Below, piece by piece: positions 1-11,985 of a DNA stretch of 64,000 nt. The notes beneath the pieces are model-generated. The model did not search any database, had not been told where the DNA came from, and saw only the letters and a program-made list of their open reading frames with translations. The stretch is from Polytrichum commune (taxonomy: Eukaryota > Streptophyta > Polytrichopsida > Polytrichales > Polytrichaceae): positions 46,329,554-46,393,553 of the forward strand of contig OX485803.1 of NCBI GenBank assembly GCA_950295325.1, written 5' to 3'. A program made the position numbers and the translations under genes. The first letter of the stretch is position 1, and each line of letters opens with the position of its first letter.

Positions 1-722
1 GCATGGAAATGAAAGAGCGGAGGTAGTTTGGATATGGGTAGGGCTTGTGATTGAATCTTTGAAGATACGTAAAACTTGCACACATAGAATGACAAATCAC
101 TACTTTGCAATATGAATTATGCAAGCATGGTTTTACACTTAATAGAACATTTCCGAAATGAGTCTCACTTGAAATTGGTTTGAGTTTACATGTCTTGAAT
201 GAAAGAGAGTTCCACACAAGTGATTGGAATGTGCACATTATTTTGATTGTGAGAGCATTTAGCAACGTAATCCTAGTATGAAAGGGTTGTTGGGCTCACT
301 CTTAGAGCATCAAAGAGGCAAATGTGCATGTGATCGGAGAAAGACATACTCAACCACACGTGAGGAAGAATTGTGATTGAGTTCTTCTTTCAAGTCGATT
401 TTTAGCTCAGTTTCTTAGAACTAAACAGGCCAAACCCCATGTGTTCCAAGGCACCGAAGCGAAGCACATGGGAGGCCACACTATCGGGCAACATCACATG
501 TGAGTGCATTGCGAGCTTAGATTTGTTGAGTGATAGTACATTAACTGCGCTTATGTGTACAATGAAAGATGATTTCAAAATTTTAACTTCATGTCCTGAA
601 TTGAACAGAACAACTCACATGCGGACGAAGCCTCTTTTCATCCAAATTTTGAGTTCCATTCTCTACAATTTTTTTTGATGGGGAAATAATGTAATGGGAA
701 AAGGGTCAAGTGTCAAGTGTCA
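1..722. other. AT-rich intergenic DNA, no gene seen
   Basis: No open frame here looks like a protein. The longest, at 439-678, is short, low in charge pattern and has no recognisable motif. The stretch ends at the left arm of the inverted repeat that starts at 723. Confidence 0.5.
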
Positions 723-1968
723 GCCAAAAAACCTCCACCCTTATGCGTCGTAGTCCAGGTGAAGGCCTCGGGCTCACATGATCTTAATTGACTCACCCAA
801 CCTTAGACTCCGTTACCCATTGCACCATCAACGTGAATATACCTCATATCCTTTTATTCCAAACACACTATGAGCCCAAAATGGTTGCTCATATTTGTTT
901 TATGTTTAGAATTTACTTAGAATTGCATTTGACGTCATTATTGAAACATCAAAAAGTATAAAAAAGAGTGAGGCTTGGTGTGGAATTACATTTTAGGCTT
1001 TAGGCTCTAGCGGTGTGGTTGATTAAAGGATTGGGGGCATTAGGGGTTAGTTGAACTACGTAAGTGTGTGTGTGTGTTTAAGTAAAGGGAAGGGGCCTCA
1101 GGGTTTAAGTGTTTGAATTGGGACCTATCGTGTTGGTTTAGGGGGTGAGGGTTTAGTGGATAAGATGGGGTTCCATTATGTAGGAGAGGGGTTAAGGGGT
1201 TAAGGTGCCTCGATTTTGGGTGGTCTCTCTCTCTTAGCCGAGCGGAGGAGGCTCAAGAGCGGAGGAGGCTAGAGAGCGGAAAAGGATCAATGGCGACGGG
1301 AGCCTAGGAATTAGAGGTTGAGTCTGGATTCGAGTTACACAAAGGTCTGGATTCAAGGAGTTGGCGAGGCTAAGCTGGTTGAGCCTCGGAATTAGAGGTT
1401 GAGTTTGGATTCAAGGAGCTGGCGAGGCTAAGCTGGCTGAGCTGCGGCATAGAGGTTGAGTCTGGATTCAAGGAGCTGGCGAGGCTAAGCTGGTTGAGCT
1501 GCGGCATAGAGGTTGAGTCTGGATTCAAGTTACATGGGCGAGGCTAAGCTGGTTGAGCTGCGGCATTAGAGGTTGAGCTTGGATTAGAGTTACACAAAAG
1601 GGGAGGGTTTTTGGTAGTGTTCACACTACATTATATTATGGCCTAGCTACCTAGGTTTAAAATGATGGATTAGTCTAGATCATTAGTTATCAGTGGGGGA
1701 GGGAACCACAATATGTTAGGTGGTAGCATTATTGAGTGGATTGGGTGTGAGCTTTGTGTGGGATTTCAATAGAGTGTGTTAAGAGCACAATAATCGAGAA
1801 AAGCGTTTGTCAACGCTTGTACTCATGTTATGGAATAAATTGGTGTGCCAAAATTGATGCGAAATGTAATGGAGATTAATGAAGTTGGAGAGATTGAGCT
1901 AAGCTAGGATGAATGTGATCACCATGCCCCCACCCGGACTATGACGCATAAGGGTGGGTGGTTTGGCC
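723..1968. mobile_element. 1.25-kb unit bounded by ~38-bp inverted repeats
   Basis: Bases 723-760 and 1931-1968 are inverted copies of each other with a few mismatches and a one-base gap. Both contain the core CACCCTTATGCGTC. Such paired ends suggest a non-autonomous DNA transposon or foldback element. No clear target-site duplication is visible at the edges and there is no transposase frame inside. The interior carries a ~58-bp tandem array and G-rich stretches with repeated GGGGTTA-like motifs. Confidence 0.45.
1300..1610. repeat. ~58-bp tandem array, about five copies
   Basis: The phrase GAGGTTGAGTCTGGATTC recurs at about 1314, 1394, 1452, 1509 and 1569. Spacing is 57-60 bp in the last three steps and 80 bp in the first, which holds an insertion. 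Units also share GGCGAGGCTAAGCTGG. The array sits inside the inverted-repeat unit 723-1968. Confidence 0.8.
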
Positions 1969-3263
1969 TCACACACACACTATAGCAAGCATTGAAAAAT
2001 GCTCCCTGTCTTCACAGGTGTATTACAAAACTCATCACTGAATGAACAGTCCCACTACCCCTAAGAAATCCCTATTGAAACCAAGCCAACCCTAAGTGTG
2101 AGCCCTCATATTTCTTCCCCCTCCTTGATTTCCTTCACACCCTTGCCCCTATGCCCCCAACGAAACCCTACCTAATTAATCACCCCTACTAGCCAATCAA
2201 TCTACCCCTAATGTTAATTAAAGTCCCCTTCTACCTTGCAACGGCGGCCTTGGGGGAACAGTAGCAGTCAGCTGGTCCACTCTCCTGTAACGGCCATACA
2301 GAGCTACCCCGATGACAACCGAATTGCTGCTCTTCCTGAACCGAGCTCTTGGCTACACCTGCTCTCACCGATTGACACCTGCTGGCCGATGCTGAAGCTT
2401 GCACCGAGGTTGGACTGCAGCCACAGAAGGGGGCCTTGCCTCGCACATCCCTCCCCTTTCAACACCTTGCTGGATCCAGCAACAAGGGCGAGGATCCACC
2501 TCCTTCCTGTCGTGATTGCAGCATTCCCTCCTCTCACTGAGTTGCATTAGCCTCAGCATCACCTCTGGTCCTTAGAATTTCTTCCCCTCTGTTCGGAGAT
2601 GTGTTGATCAGCAGCTCATCCACAATTCCAGCTCTCCTTTGCTACCCTTGTACTACCCTTCCACCAATTTCAAATTCAACCCAGCGAGTCCTAGGAATGC
2701 AGCAGTTGCCCGCTTGAGAGCCTCCTACCTGAGATTCGGGAAACACAGCCAAGCTCATTAATGCCTTCCCCTATTTCATGCCCACCTCATCTTGTTGTGA
2801 ATTTTGCCCTCAGCCTCCCGCCTTCGTGATGCTTCAATGCCGTGGCCTCTACCGCTTGTAATCCAGCTGCATTACCTTTGTTGTGTTAGCAACACCCTGC
2901 GCCGCGGTCGAGGCCACAACCTCGAAGCTTTGGAGCTTCGGCAGCTCAGGTGAAGCGCCCTTGCTCAGTATCTATCCTTCCTGCAATGCCGCCTCGCCCA
3001 CTTGATCAATCCAGCTACCTAATTAGACCAGTCGCCAACCTCAATCCCACAAATTCGCAAAAATCTCTCTGCCCCTCTTGAGGACAGAAAGTCCCTTCTT
3101 GCCAAGCCCTTCGCCAAGAGAGAGCGCCGAGAGCTGAGAGCCGGGATCTTCAACCGCCCACCAGTTCCAGGTCCCGGAATTTTCTAGGTAACTGTGTTAC
3201 CACCCTTAAACGAACACTCCCCAAGCTGATTCAAACCAATAAAATTCCCATCCTTAAAGCCTA
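1969..3263. other. Intergenic; GC-richer block without a recognised gene
   Basis: From about 2230 to 3180 base composition is richer in G and C than the surroundings. Overlapping short frames exist on both strands (for example 2236-2550 plus and 2231-2446 minus), but none has a recognisable motif or a convincing start. It may be a decayed promoter, a first exon or transposon sequence. Confidence 0.35.
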
Positions 3264-3787
3264 CGGCCCTTCCCAGGGAGTGCACTGTTCAAGTACTATA
3301 AATATACACGTGCGTGCACAAAAGGGGTATTATTTAGAACAAACATGTACAAAATGTACGTACAAGAGACATATTGCTATTAAGTAGGAAGTAGATATAC
3401 ATGAGGCTGGAGATAAGGCTATAGAAAAATATATGTAAAGTACGCGTTTACACGTTTACGCGTTCAAGTCGGACCTGGACCAAGAATCATGCGTTCTTTC
3501 ATCCACTAAGTAACGACTTTATAACTAAAAATCCATAATTTGATATTCTACATATAATAGGGCCATATTTTTGCATTTCCAAACATTTGTACACATGTTA
3601 TATACAATTTCTGTATTTGTTTTTGGACCCTTGTGTATGTATGGAAATGTATTTTGAAGCAATGAGATTTGTAAGTATATTGCTTGATTTTAGCAAAAAT
3701 AAAATGTATACATGGGTATTTTAATAAGGGGCATGCACGCACGTGATGCTTGGTTTTAATGAATAGTGCACTCCCTGAGCGGCCCTT
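3264..3787. mobile_element. hAT-type MITE with 8-bp target duplication
   Basis: The element occupies 3272-3779 (508 bp). Its ends are inverted copies of about 20 bp that include CAGGGAGTGCACT, with CAGGG near the tip as in hAT elements. It is flanked by an exact 8-bp direct repeat, CGGCCCTT, at 3264-3271 and 3780-3787, the length that hAT transposases produce. The interior is AT-rich and has no transposase frame, so it must have been moved in trans. Confidence 0.85.
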
Positions 3788-5940
3788 AAGTGTTAACCTC
3801 CCAAAACTAACTTCTAAATAAATCCTTTACCCTACTTTAATTAATGCCGATCGACTTCCAACAACACAAAAACACTAAATACTACCCTTAAGCTTAATCT
3901 CAATCCAAGCCGTGGCTTGCACTCTTTTTATGTTTTAGAATGATTGGTGTAATTTAAAAGTCTAAATTCTAATAATGTTAAAGGTTAACAACAAATGTGG
4001 GCTCAACTTTGGGCTCACATCAAGTAACCAACATGTACTTGTGCATGAAGTTCATCAAAAGCGAGGCCTACTACGGCCAATCTATTGTGGATGGCAACAA
4101 AATGGATTAGGTACTGCATTGAGGTTATGTGTTTGCTCAGAGTCTTTACTCCAATCTCATCGTCTCTGAACATGTACAACAAGGACCTCCCCAACTCATG
4201 TGACTCAAGCTCAAGTTCATAGTCAAATCGAAGCATAAGGCACTGAAGATCGCTACATTCTTCACCCAACTTCAAGGGGAGATCACAAGCTATATACTTT
4301 TGTAAACCACGTGTGGTTGGGGGTTAATTAAAGGTGGGTTATTTATCTAAATTTCTTGAATAATTGGCATCCTATTAGTAGTTAAAAATGTAACTTTGAG
4401 GTCAGTTTCAAGACCCTATAGATGATTATAATTTATAGCATGAATTTATTTCATAGACTTTTTTTTTGCAAATTGTACCATTTATCAAAATATTGAAATT
4501 TTGACATAAATTGACGTTAATTCATTAAACTTGACAAAAACACATTAATAGTACATGCAAATAAAATTGAATGATACCCGATTACAACATTATCTTGAAA
4601 TATTCCAGGACTATCTTGAAACTCTCAGTGACCACCCCAATCTTGCCAACATCTAATTTCAATGATTTTTAGCCAATTGAGGCAACTTCTCATTTACTCC
4701 CAAAAAATTCATTGAACCTCACATAAATTCTTTGTTCCTCCAAATATAGCATGCCCTACGTTATTGATAAAACTCAAGTACTACCTATATTTTCACCTAC
4801 CATATTTTAGATATAATATTGTATGGGTTATTTCAGCCAAGCTATAGTAATTCCAAAATTTGGGTATTTTTCTTTCTTTTTTCACTTGAATTAAAAGTTC
4901 GCTGTCCTTTTCTCACATGGTTTAATAAAAGTCTGACAGTGACCTCCCCATGCCCAACTTCCACTTGCAATACATGTTCACAGGTGGGAGGAGATGCATG
5001 CAAGTGGAGCGCACCTCATGAGGCAAAGGAGGGGGCTCATGCACATGACGGTGGAAGACAAGTTGTTGTGACAGTTTCCAACCATTGTGAAGATCACAAA
5101 CCCAAAAACACCCAAAACCAACAAAACAAGAAAAACACACATCCATACAAAACTAGAAAGCAATGCCACATCGAAATAACAAATGACTACGTGATAGGAA
5201 CGAACCCAATTTCGATCAACGGAATTCGGCCTCATGTTGCAAAGAGTGCGAATAATAAGCATAGCAAAAAAGCTTGTAACCTTGCCAATAATCCTCAACC
5301 CTACATTTGGGATCCAAATGAAGAGCAACCCAACAACAAGAGAAGGCTAACAAACTGAAATAGAAGATTCACTTCCAAATTGTGCTAGAGCAATGCAATC
5401 AATGTGTCCTTTTTGATAATTTTCATTTGACATTCAAATCCAAAGTGTCACATGATGTTTTCAAATACAAAATTGAATATCAATTGACATCTACATTTTT
5501 TTCTTCTGAAGTGTCACCTCAATATCACATGCTTAGTACTACATGCCATTTCAATTTCTAACGTGTCAATCGATGTGTGATTCTTTCCTTCACAAATCAC
5601 ACTACATGTCAAGTTACAAATTGCGCGTATCAATCGACATACTTTTTTTTTTCTTCAAAAAAATTGAAGTTTTTGCGTGTCAAATGTCAAAAAATAGCAA
5701 TTTTATTTGGGTCAAAGGTACACGCTGCATGCAATCTACATGTTGGAGCCGAGTAAGGAACTAGGCCATTATCAATCACATTTTTGAGTCCACCTGCAAG
5801 CTCATAGCTGAAATCATTCGCATTGGCCATGAAGACCATTAAACCTTGATTGATTCCACACCAAAGAAGCCGAAGTTGGAAAAAATGGGATCCAAACCCC
5901 CATAACCTGACCAGCTACAATGAACGGGGAGAACCGACTG
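3788..5940. other. AT-rich intergenic DNA, no gene seen
   Basis: Several short frames exist, the longest at 4819-5358 on the plus strand (179 codons). That frame is full of Asn, Lys and Gln runs, and overlapping frames of similar length lie on the opposite strand. It has no recognisable domain and is treated as chance. Confidence 0.45.
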
Positions 5941-6165
5941 CTACACTATTTTGTCTAATTAGTGTGGATTACCATTTGGAGTTTCACTTTGCTATAATAT
6001 TTTACCAAGAGTATCATATTTTTACCCAAATAGCATAAGTAGTTAGTATGCATAACAAAGAATACGATATAACTTAGTTGGTAAGAAACAATGCTCTCAG
6101 TAACATGTTGCAGTAATGCGTAGCTCCAAACGGTAAACCCACACTAATTAGACAAAATAGTGTAG
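5941..6165. mobile_element. MITE, 225 bp, ~40-bp inverted ends
   Basis: Both ends begin CTACACTATTTTGTC and continue as inverted copies for about 40 bp, through an ATTAGTGTGG core and a TTTGGAG core. No target duplication is obvious. It shares the subterminal pattern TTAGTG..TTAC.ATTTGGAGTT with the elements at 22731-22940 and 31714-31934, so it belongs to a small family. No coding capacity. Confidence 0.75.
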
Positions 6166-8792
6166 TTACAAACGAACCAGTCAAGTTTGAGAAATAACAT
6201 GTTGAAGTTCAAGACTTCAAGAAAATTACACATCATTTTAGAGGGTTTCATGGCATATGCCTCAAATGAACGAAGAAAGAAAAAACCCATAAGTTCACTG
6301 ACATGGAGCAATCGCAACTCATGGTCCGTCTCGTTGCCAAATTTGGCCGCCACCACCCACTATTTCTCCAGGGTGGGAAAAACCCAACTTTTTCCAGCCG
6401 ATGCATTGGATTTTTGGTTTTAATGCAAAAAACCCGACTTCTGGGAATACAACCATGGTTTTATTCTAGCACTCGGCAATTGGCATCATCATTGGTGGAC
6501 ATTGGGCCCTCTGCTCTATAATCTCAACTTCTCTGCAATAAAACCGAATTAAACTAGATTTTGCTGGACCTTAGATAATTGGGTTTTTTTTTTAAAAAAA
6601 AAAACTATGAAAAACCTAACTGTAAAAAACCGCGTGATGCCAACCTTGCTATTTCTTGCCTACAACCAATAGATCCCGCGCTGGGCTAGATCACATGTGC
6701 CCAAGGTTGGGCCCCGCCCTGGGCACGCCTCCTTCACTGCCCAGATGAAGCCCATGCTCTTTGCCTGCTCTGCCCCACTTCGAAAAATAAGATTGCCCTT
6801 GCATTCTTGAAGGCCGTTTGCTCATATAACCCATATTGAGTGCACTTCATCTTCAAGGTCCAAAATCCAATCTATGTGTTCACTTCCATTGAATAAATAA
6901 GCAATTGATTGGGATTTCATTTTTGAAGTGACACCATCAATAAAGCATGTGATCAACTTGGAAGTCAAAAATACTACAAAACCCTCATTAGTACCGAGGT
7001 TATACTTTTTGTGACTTACCATTGAAAGTGTCTTTGTCATTCTAATTATACTTTTTAGGGTTGATTATTTTAAATTACTTTCCGCCCAACCTGCTATCAG
7101 CGTATGGTAATGACGACAAAAAACACAACTCACACTGGCATAGGACTCAAGGAAGTTGTTCCTAAAACAACAATCTCCGGAAGAGTCGATCAAATGTGAA
7201 TATCAACGAGCTCATAATTTTACATTCTTCAAGCATGAAATAGTGCTAGTACCAACCAACCAACCAACCAACAAACAAACAAGAGGTGACAATGAAGAGC
7301 ACTTGTTGTCGATTGGCTCCGACAACGCAAGTAAAATCTTCATCCTCTCCACGAGATTGACCTACTTGGTTTCCTTTGAATTTCCCAAGGGATTGCTTCG
7401 TCTTCCGACATCTTCAACCTCATGAAAAGCCCCACACTCTCGCATAAGAAAAGAAGAAACCATGAATACTCAATTTGTTGCAAATCTAGGAACCGTCATG
7501 AATTGAAACATGTTACGCCATTGCACGTTCCACATTGGCGGGATTGCATGTTGCCTAATTGGCGAAATATGGTTTTGTGTGTGTTTGGGGAAGAGGAAAG
7601 GGCACACGTCTTTGAGAGTGTGAGCCATGTTTGATATATGAAATTTGTCTAACCAAAAAGAAGACTATACACACAAATCATAGACTAGAGAATAGTTTCT
7701 CATGTGTGTGTTATGACGAAATCCGAGTACTTTGTTGCAAACTTTCATTGAAATCTTCTTGGGGTCGCATTGTGACAAATTCAATCAAAATCGTGACGAT
7801 CGATGAGATCACGAAGCGCTTAACCATTCAAAACGTGCACACCAAGCGTTTCGATCAAGCACACAATGAAATCAAGTCGAAATGTTATACCCAAGACATG
7901 GGAAATATGAAACATGTCCATCCTCTCATTAGAATAAATGGATTTGAAACCCCGGGTACGCAACTCCCGTATTAGATGGCCTTGATTATAATCACTTATG
8001 ATGTATTTTAGTCCAATCTCGAGTGATATAATTTGTTTAAATGTAGGAATTTCTTGTAGCACTTCTAACAAGGAATTTAAAAATGCAATTATATATAGGA
8101 AATGAATATTCCTTGAAGCATATAATTGCATTAAGAACCTAATTATATGAATTTTTAATACATGTACCATAGCCCAACTACCCAACTTTTTGGACTTTTT
8201 AATAAAATTTTAAGATTTCTAATTATTAAAAAATCGTCTATGACTTTTATTTTTATTTGGAGGCAACTAACTGCAATTAAAATAGGTTAAAAAACAGGTG
8301 TTTCAAAATTTTATATATGTTGTGGAGTTTTTAAATTTTTTTTCTCAATTTTTAAATTTTGAGTTTTTAAATTGTATTGTTAAATAATATTTTAAATTAT
8401 AAATTATAAATATATATATATAAATTATTATGCAACCCAACTTCTTCTACATCTCATTTTATTAAATTTTGTCTTCACCCAAATTTTTGGCCCTTTTATT
8501 TTTTAATGAATTGATATAATTTTCACAAAAGTTGTCCTCTAAGCTGTTTTAATGCCAATGCCCCCTGCGTATAATATGGGAGTTGTGTACCTGGGTTTGA
8601 AACTCCTCTTGTCATGACTTGATTAATTTTTAGTTTAAAAAAATCTTCATGCACTCTTAAGGTATAGTTTATAACTTGCAATTTTTTTCCTTTTCTTTGC
8701 AGATGAAGCAGAGAAAACCTCTAGCTTGCACATTCAAACTCACACTTGCCCTATTTGCACGCAGTTGAATGTGCATAGGGTTCAAGACAACT
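6166..8792. other. Intergenic; one inverted-repeat pair, no gene seen
   Basis: No supported gene. Bases 7940-7974 and 8572-8606 are inverted copies at roughly three quarters identity (core CAACTCCC.TATTA) and enclose an AT-rich stretch, probably an eroded transposon. A short AACC microsatellite lies near 7256-7279. Confidence 0.4.
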
Positions 8793-9121
8793 AACTACAC
8801 AAAATATGATATTTAGTGTTTGATACACTAAATACGAACGCATACACTAAATATCAATAACCCTATCAAAGTAAGTAACATTAAATGTAAACTCAAACAA
8901 TAAATATCAACTATGGTAATATGTGGAAGTTACATGTTTGAATTTAGTGTTAGTAAGGATATGAAAAAAAAGGATATAATAAGGGAGGTGGCAGTAGGGA
9001 AGGTAGCGCCACATTTATGTCTAACACTAATTGTCAAAGAATTGAAAATTAGTGTTGAGCATGGTAGGGTGGTAACAACACTAATTATAATCAAACACTA
9101 AGTATCATATTTTGTGTAGTG
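8793..9121. mobile_element. MITE, 329 bp, ~30-bp inverted ends
   Basis: The left end (from 8794, ACTACACAAAATATGAT, then TTTAGTGTTTGA) is repeated in inverted orientation at the right end (closing at 9121) with about one mismatch. The tips read CACTACAC on the right and AACTACAC on the left, suggesting a CACTA-like end with one mutated base. No matching 3-bp flanks are visible and there is no coding sequence inside. Confidence 0.7.
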
Positions 9122-11985
9122 ATCAAAGCAATTCATAGTGCAACACCAAGCTATGCAATTGGATTGTAAAACCTAATGGCCCACCACTTGAAGTGGGTTA
9201 TGAACACATTGGTGCAAGACCCTTCCGAGGTGATGAAGTCGAACTTGAGTGTCAACGCTTGGAGTCCATGGGAATTGATATTGTTGAAGGTCACCCATAG
9301 GTCTTGGTATTCAAAGGCTTTGTAGATTTCGGTAGTCTTGCTCTTTTCATGTTAGCTTCCTAGAATGGATAGGGGACAATGACCAAATGAAAAAGAAGAT
9401 AAAGATGGAGTGAAGTCTTGTATTCCATCCTTGGCACTAGTGTTGGATTGTAGTCCTTTTTAAAATAAAAAAATTTACTATTTGGGTATCTACAATAAGG
9501 ATTTCGCATTTTTTTTTTATACTGGTAACATATGAGTATTTGACAATGTTTTTGTTTTCGATATCATTCAGGTCTATACGCCAAGTATGAACCTCCATAC
9601 CTAGGTAAAATTGCTCTAATATCAATATGGTTTTTTGGGAATGGTATTGACCCAAATAGCAACTTGGGTATACAAAGATTTATTTCACCTAGGCACCTCC
9701 AAAGGCACAATTGAATGAATTGTTTGACTTTGTGGAACCACAACATATATGATTGACACAAGACTAAGGTGTCAACTTGATGTTATCATGTGTACTACAA
9801 CTAGCTAGTGGATGCGAGGAGTCATGTCATGGCTCATCCAACTTAGTTGTGTTAGCAGTGAGGTAGATAATTGTGTCCACTATAGCCGATGTTTGGGCGA
9901 CAATTGTCCATTCCGAGACATAATGGTCATGCCAATATGGAAGGGCACCGGTTATTGATTATGGGTGATCTAATGTGCCTCCTAGTGTTCACTCAAGAAT
10001 GGACATGTCAACAAATTTTCTTGGCTTAACACTACAATGCATAACGTACATAACAAATGCGTGCATTGATTACCAATGTTATGAGGTTAAAGGTGTGAAA
10101 GGCAATTTTGTCCTTTCATGTACAACTATGATTTAGCTAACATTGATGTACACATGGCTTTGCCGAACCTTTATTTAAGTCACATATTATTGCACATGAG
10201 TTTAATCACATATTGTTAGCTTAAGGTAGAAGCGCCCAACTCCGTGACTTATTTTGGGTCCTTTCAGAAGTGGCTAGCATCCCTTAATTGGTTAGCACCC
10301 TATATAATTATTTTAGTCTTCTTAGAATTTGTGAAGTTCAAAGGAGAGTTCATTACTACAATCTAAATCTAGGCAAGTTTCTACGGAGTTCAATTATTTT
10401 CATAATATGTTTCTCTATTGTTCAATTTAAGTGGTTGTGCCTCACTTTCTAATCTATTATGCCATGTGGGTGAGTGCAAGTTGGATGGTTGAATTGATCA
10501 ATTTGACTTAAATTGTAGTTCCCTCGACCACCCAACTTGTGCTCATCCAGTATACACACACACACACACATATAACTTTTTTGCATAATGAATATTAGCG
10601 ACATATATCAAATTCCATACATCATAGATCTCAAGCAACTTATTGCATGCATATGTAAACTCTACATGACGACATTAAGTGCAAGTTAAGTGTGGTGAGG
10701 AGAATCGCTTTGTGCACAACTTGGGTCCATATGACTATTTTTAAAAGGCGTATATTTGGATCATTACAGTTAACATGTGCACCCCACTACAAAACCCCAT
10801 TCTACCTTGCACCTAGACCATATCAAATTAACAAGGGTCAAATGAGATATATAACTCTAAACATTTTAACAAAAATTAGATAAGCTCTGATTCATGTGAT
10901 CTCACTATCATTGCACGCAAAATGTAATTACTACTCTACATAATAATATTAATTGAATATCCCGGTTAAATAAGGGGCAATAGTCCTCAAACTGATTCAT
11001 GTTCCAATGCATGGCACTTCTTTGTTACAATAGAAGGTCTAGAGAAGTAAATATCACCAAATCAGTGTAATTCTAAGATGAATTATTCATAAGTGTGGTG
11101 TGCAAAAGCTATCTTTGTTTGCATGTCTTTGTGATTCTCATTAGTTGGAATTTACACTCTTGTGGTTGGTTGAGTTTTATCACTTGTGAGTTCTCACTTT
11201 TAAATATCACGAACATCTAAGTATCTACTTATGAAAAGACATGAATGTGCATAGCCTTAAGGAACAAAAGGCATCTCTACTCTAATCACAATCAAATATC
11301 AAGTTGTGTTGGCCTTAATGTGACTTTAAAACAATTCTAGATAATAGACAATAGACTAGGCATTTTGCGAAGAATATTTGAAGTTTGAAGTCCTCAGCAA
11401 AAAGTAGTACCAAGGTGAGTTAATAGACACATTTGTCTATAAACTTAGCTTCCTTCTTCTAAAGCACATCTCTTGTCCACAAGAACAATGCTGCACATAA
11501 AAATTTGATGCCATGACATACCCGACTTTATAACGTTGAAAAGAAAGTCATTTTTTCTACTCTTCAGCCAGCAGATGATGTGCTTCCCAACTCGTAAGAA
11601 CACCACAGATTCCCAGAAATGAGCTAAATCATAAAACTCGATGTCATCCCACTGTCTCAACATTAAGACTGGGAACAACTTCAAAGCAATATGGACAAGT
11701 CCATGGCAAAAGACAAACCTCAACCATCACTTATGCATGCCATATTGAAGTTTGCTATGCTTTTATAACAGATACAAATACATTTCCTGTCGAGAAACAG
11801 GCAGTTTAGGGTTAAACCCTAACCCTAAATCCTAAACCCCCTACTTGGGTAAGATTCAGACTGCAGTCTTGTCGGATGTTTCGACGAATTTAGAGAGATA
11901 CATTCTCAGTAATCTACAATATTCATGGTCATTTGATCGATTGTTTTAAACTTTGCTTCCAATAGAACCAAAACTGAGCTGGAAA
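9122..11985. other. Intergenic DNA downstream of the NdhU-like gene
   Basis: No convincing gene. The region contains an (AC)n microsatellite at about 10553-10570 and a telomere-like motif cluster at about 11808-11838. A 92-codon minus-strand frame at 11445-11723 has no recognised motif. Confidence 0.4.
11806..11840. repeat. Short interstitial telomere-like motif cluster
   Basis: Within about 35 bp there are TTTAGGG, AAACCCTAA, CCCTAA and CCTAAACCCC in close succession, the plant telomere heptamer in both orientations. It lies about 150 bp past the stop codon of the NdhU-like gene. It could be a healed break, a telo-box regulatory motif or 3' flanking DNA. Confidence 0.6.

Noticed and set aside
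4819-5358. 179-codon plus frame
   Set aside because: Composition is low-complexity, opposite-strand frames are similar, and no domain is seen.
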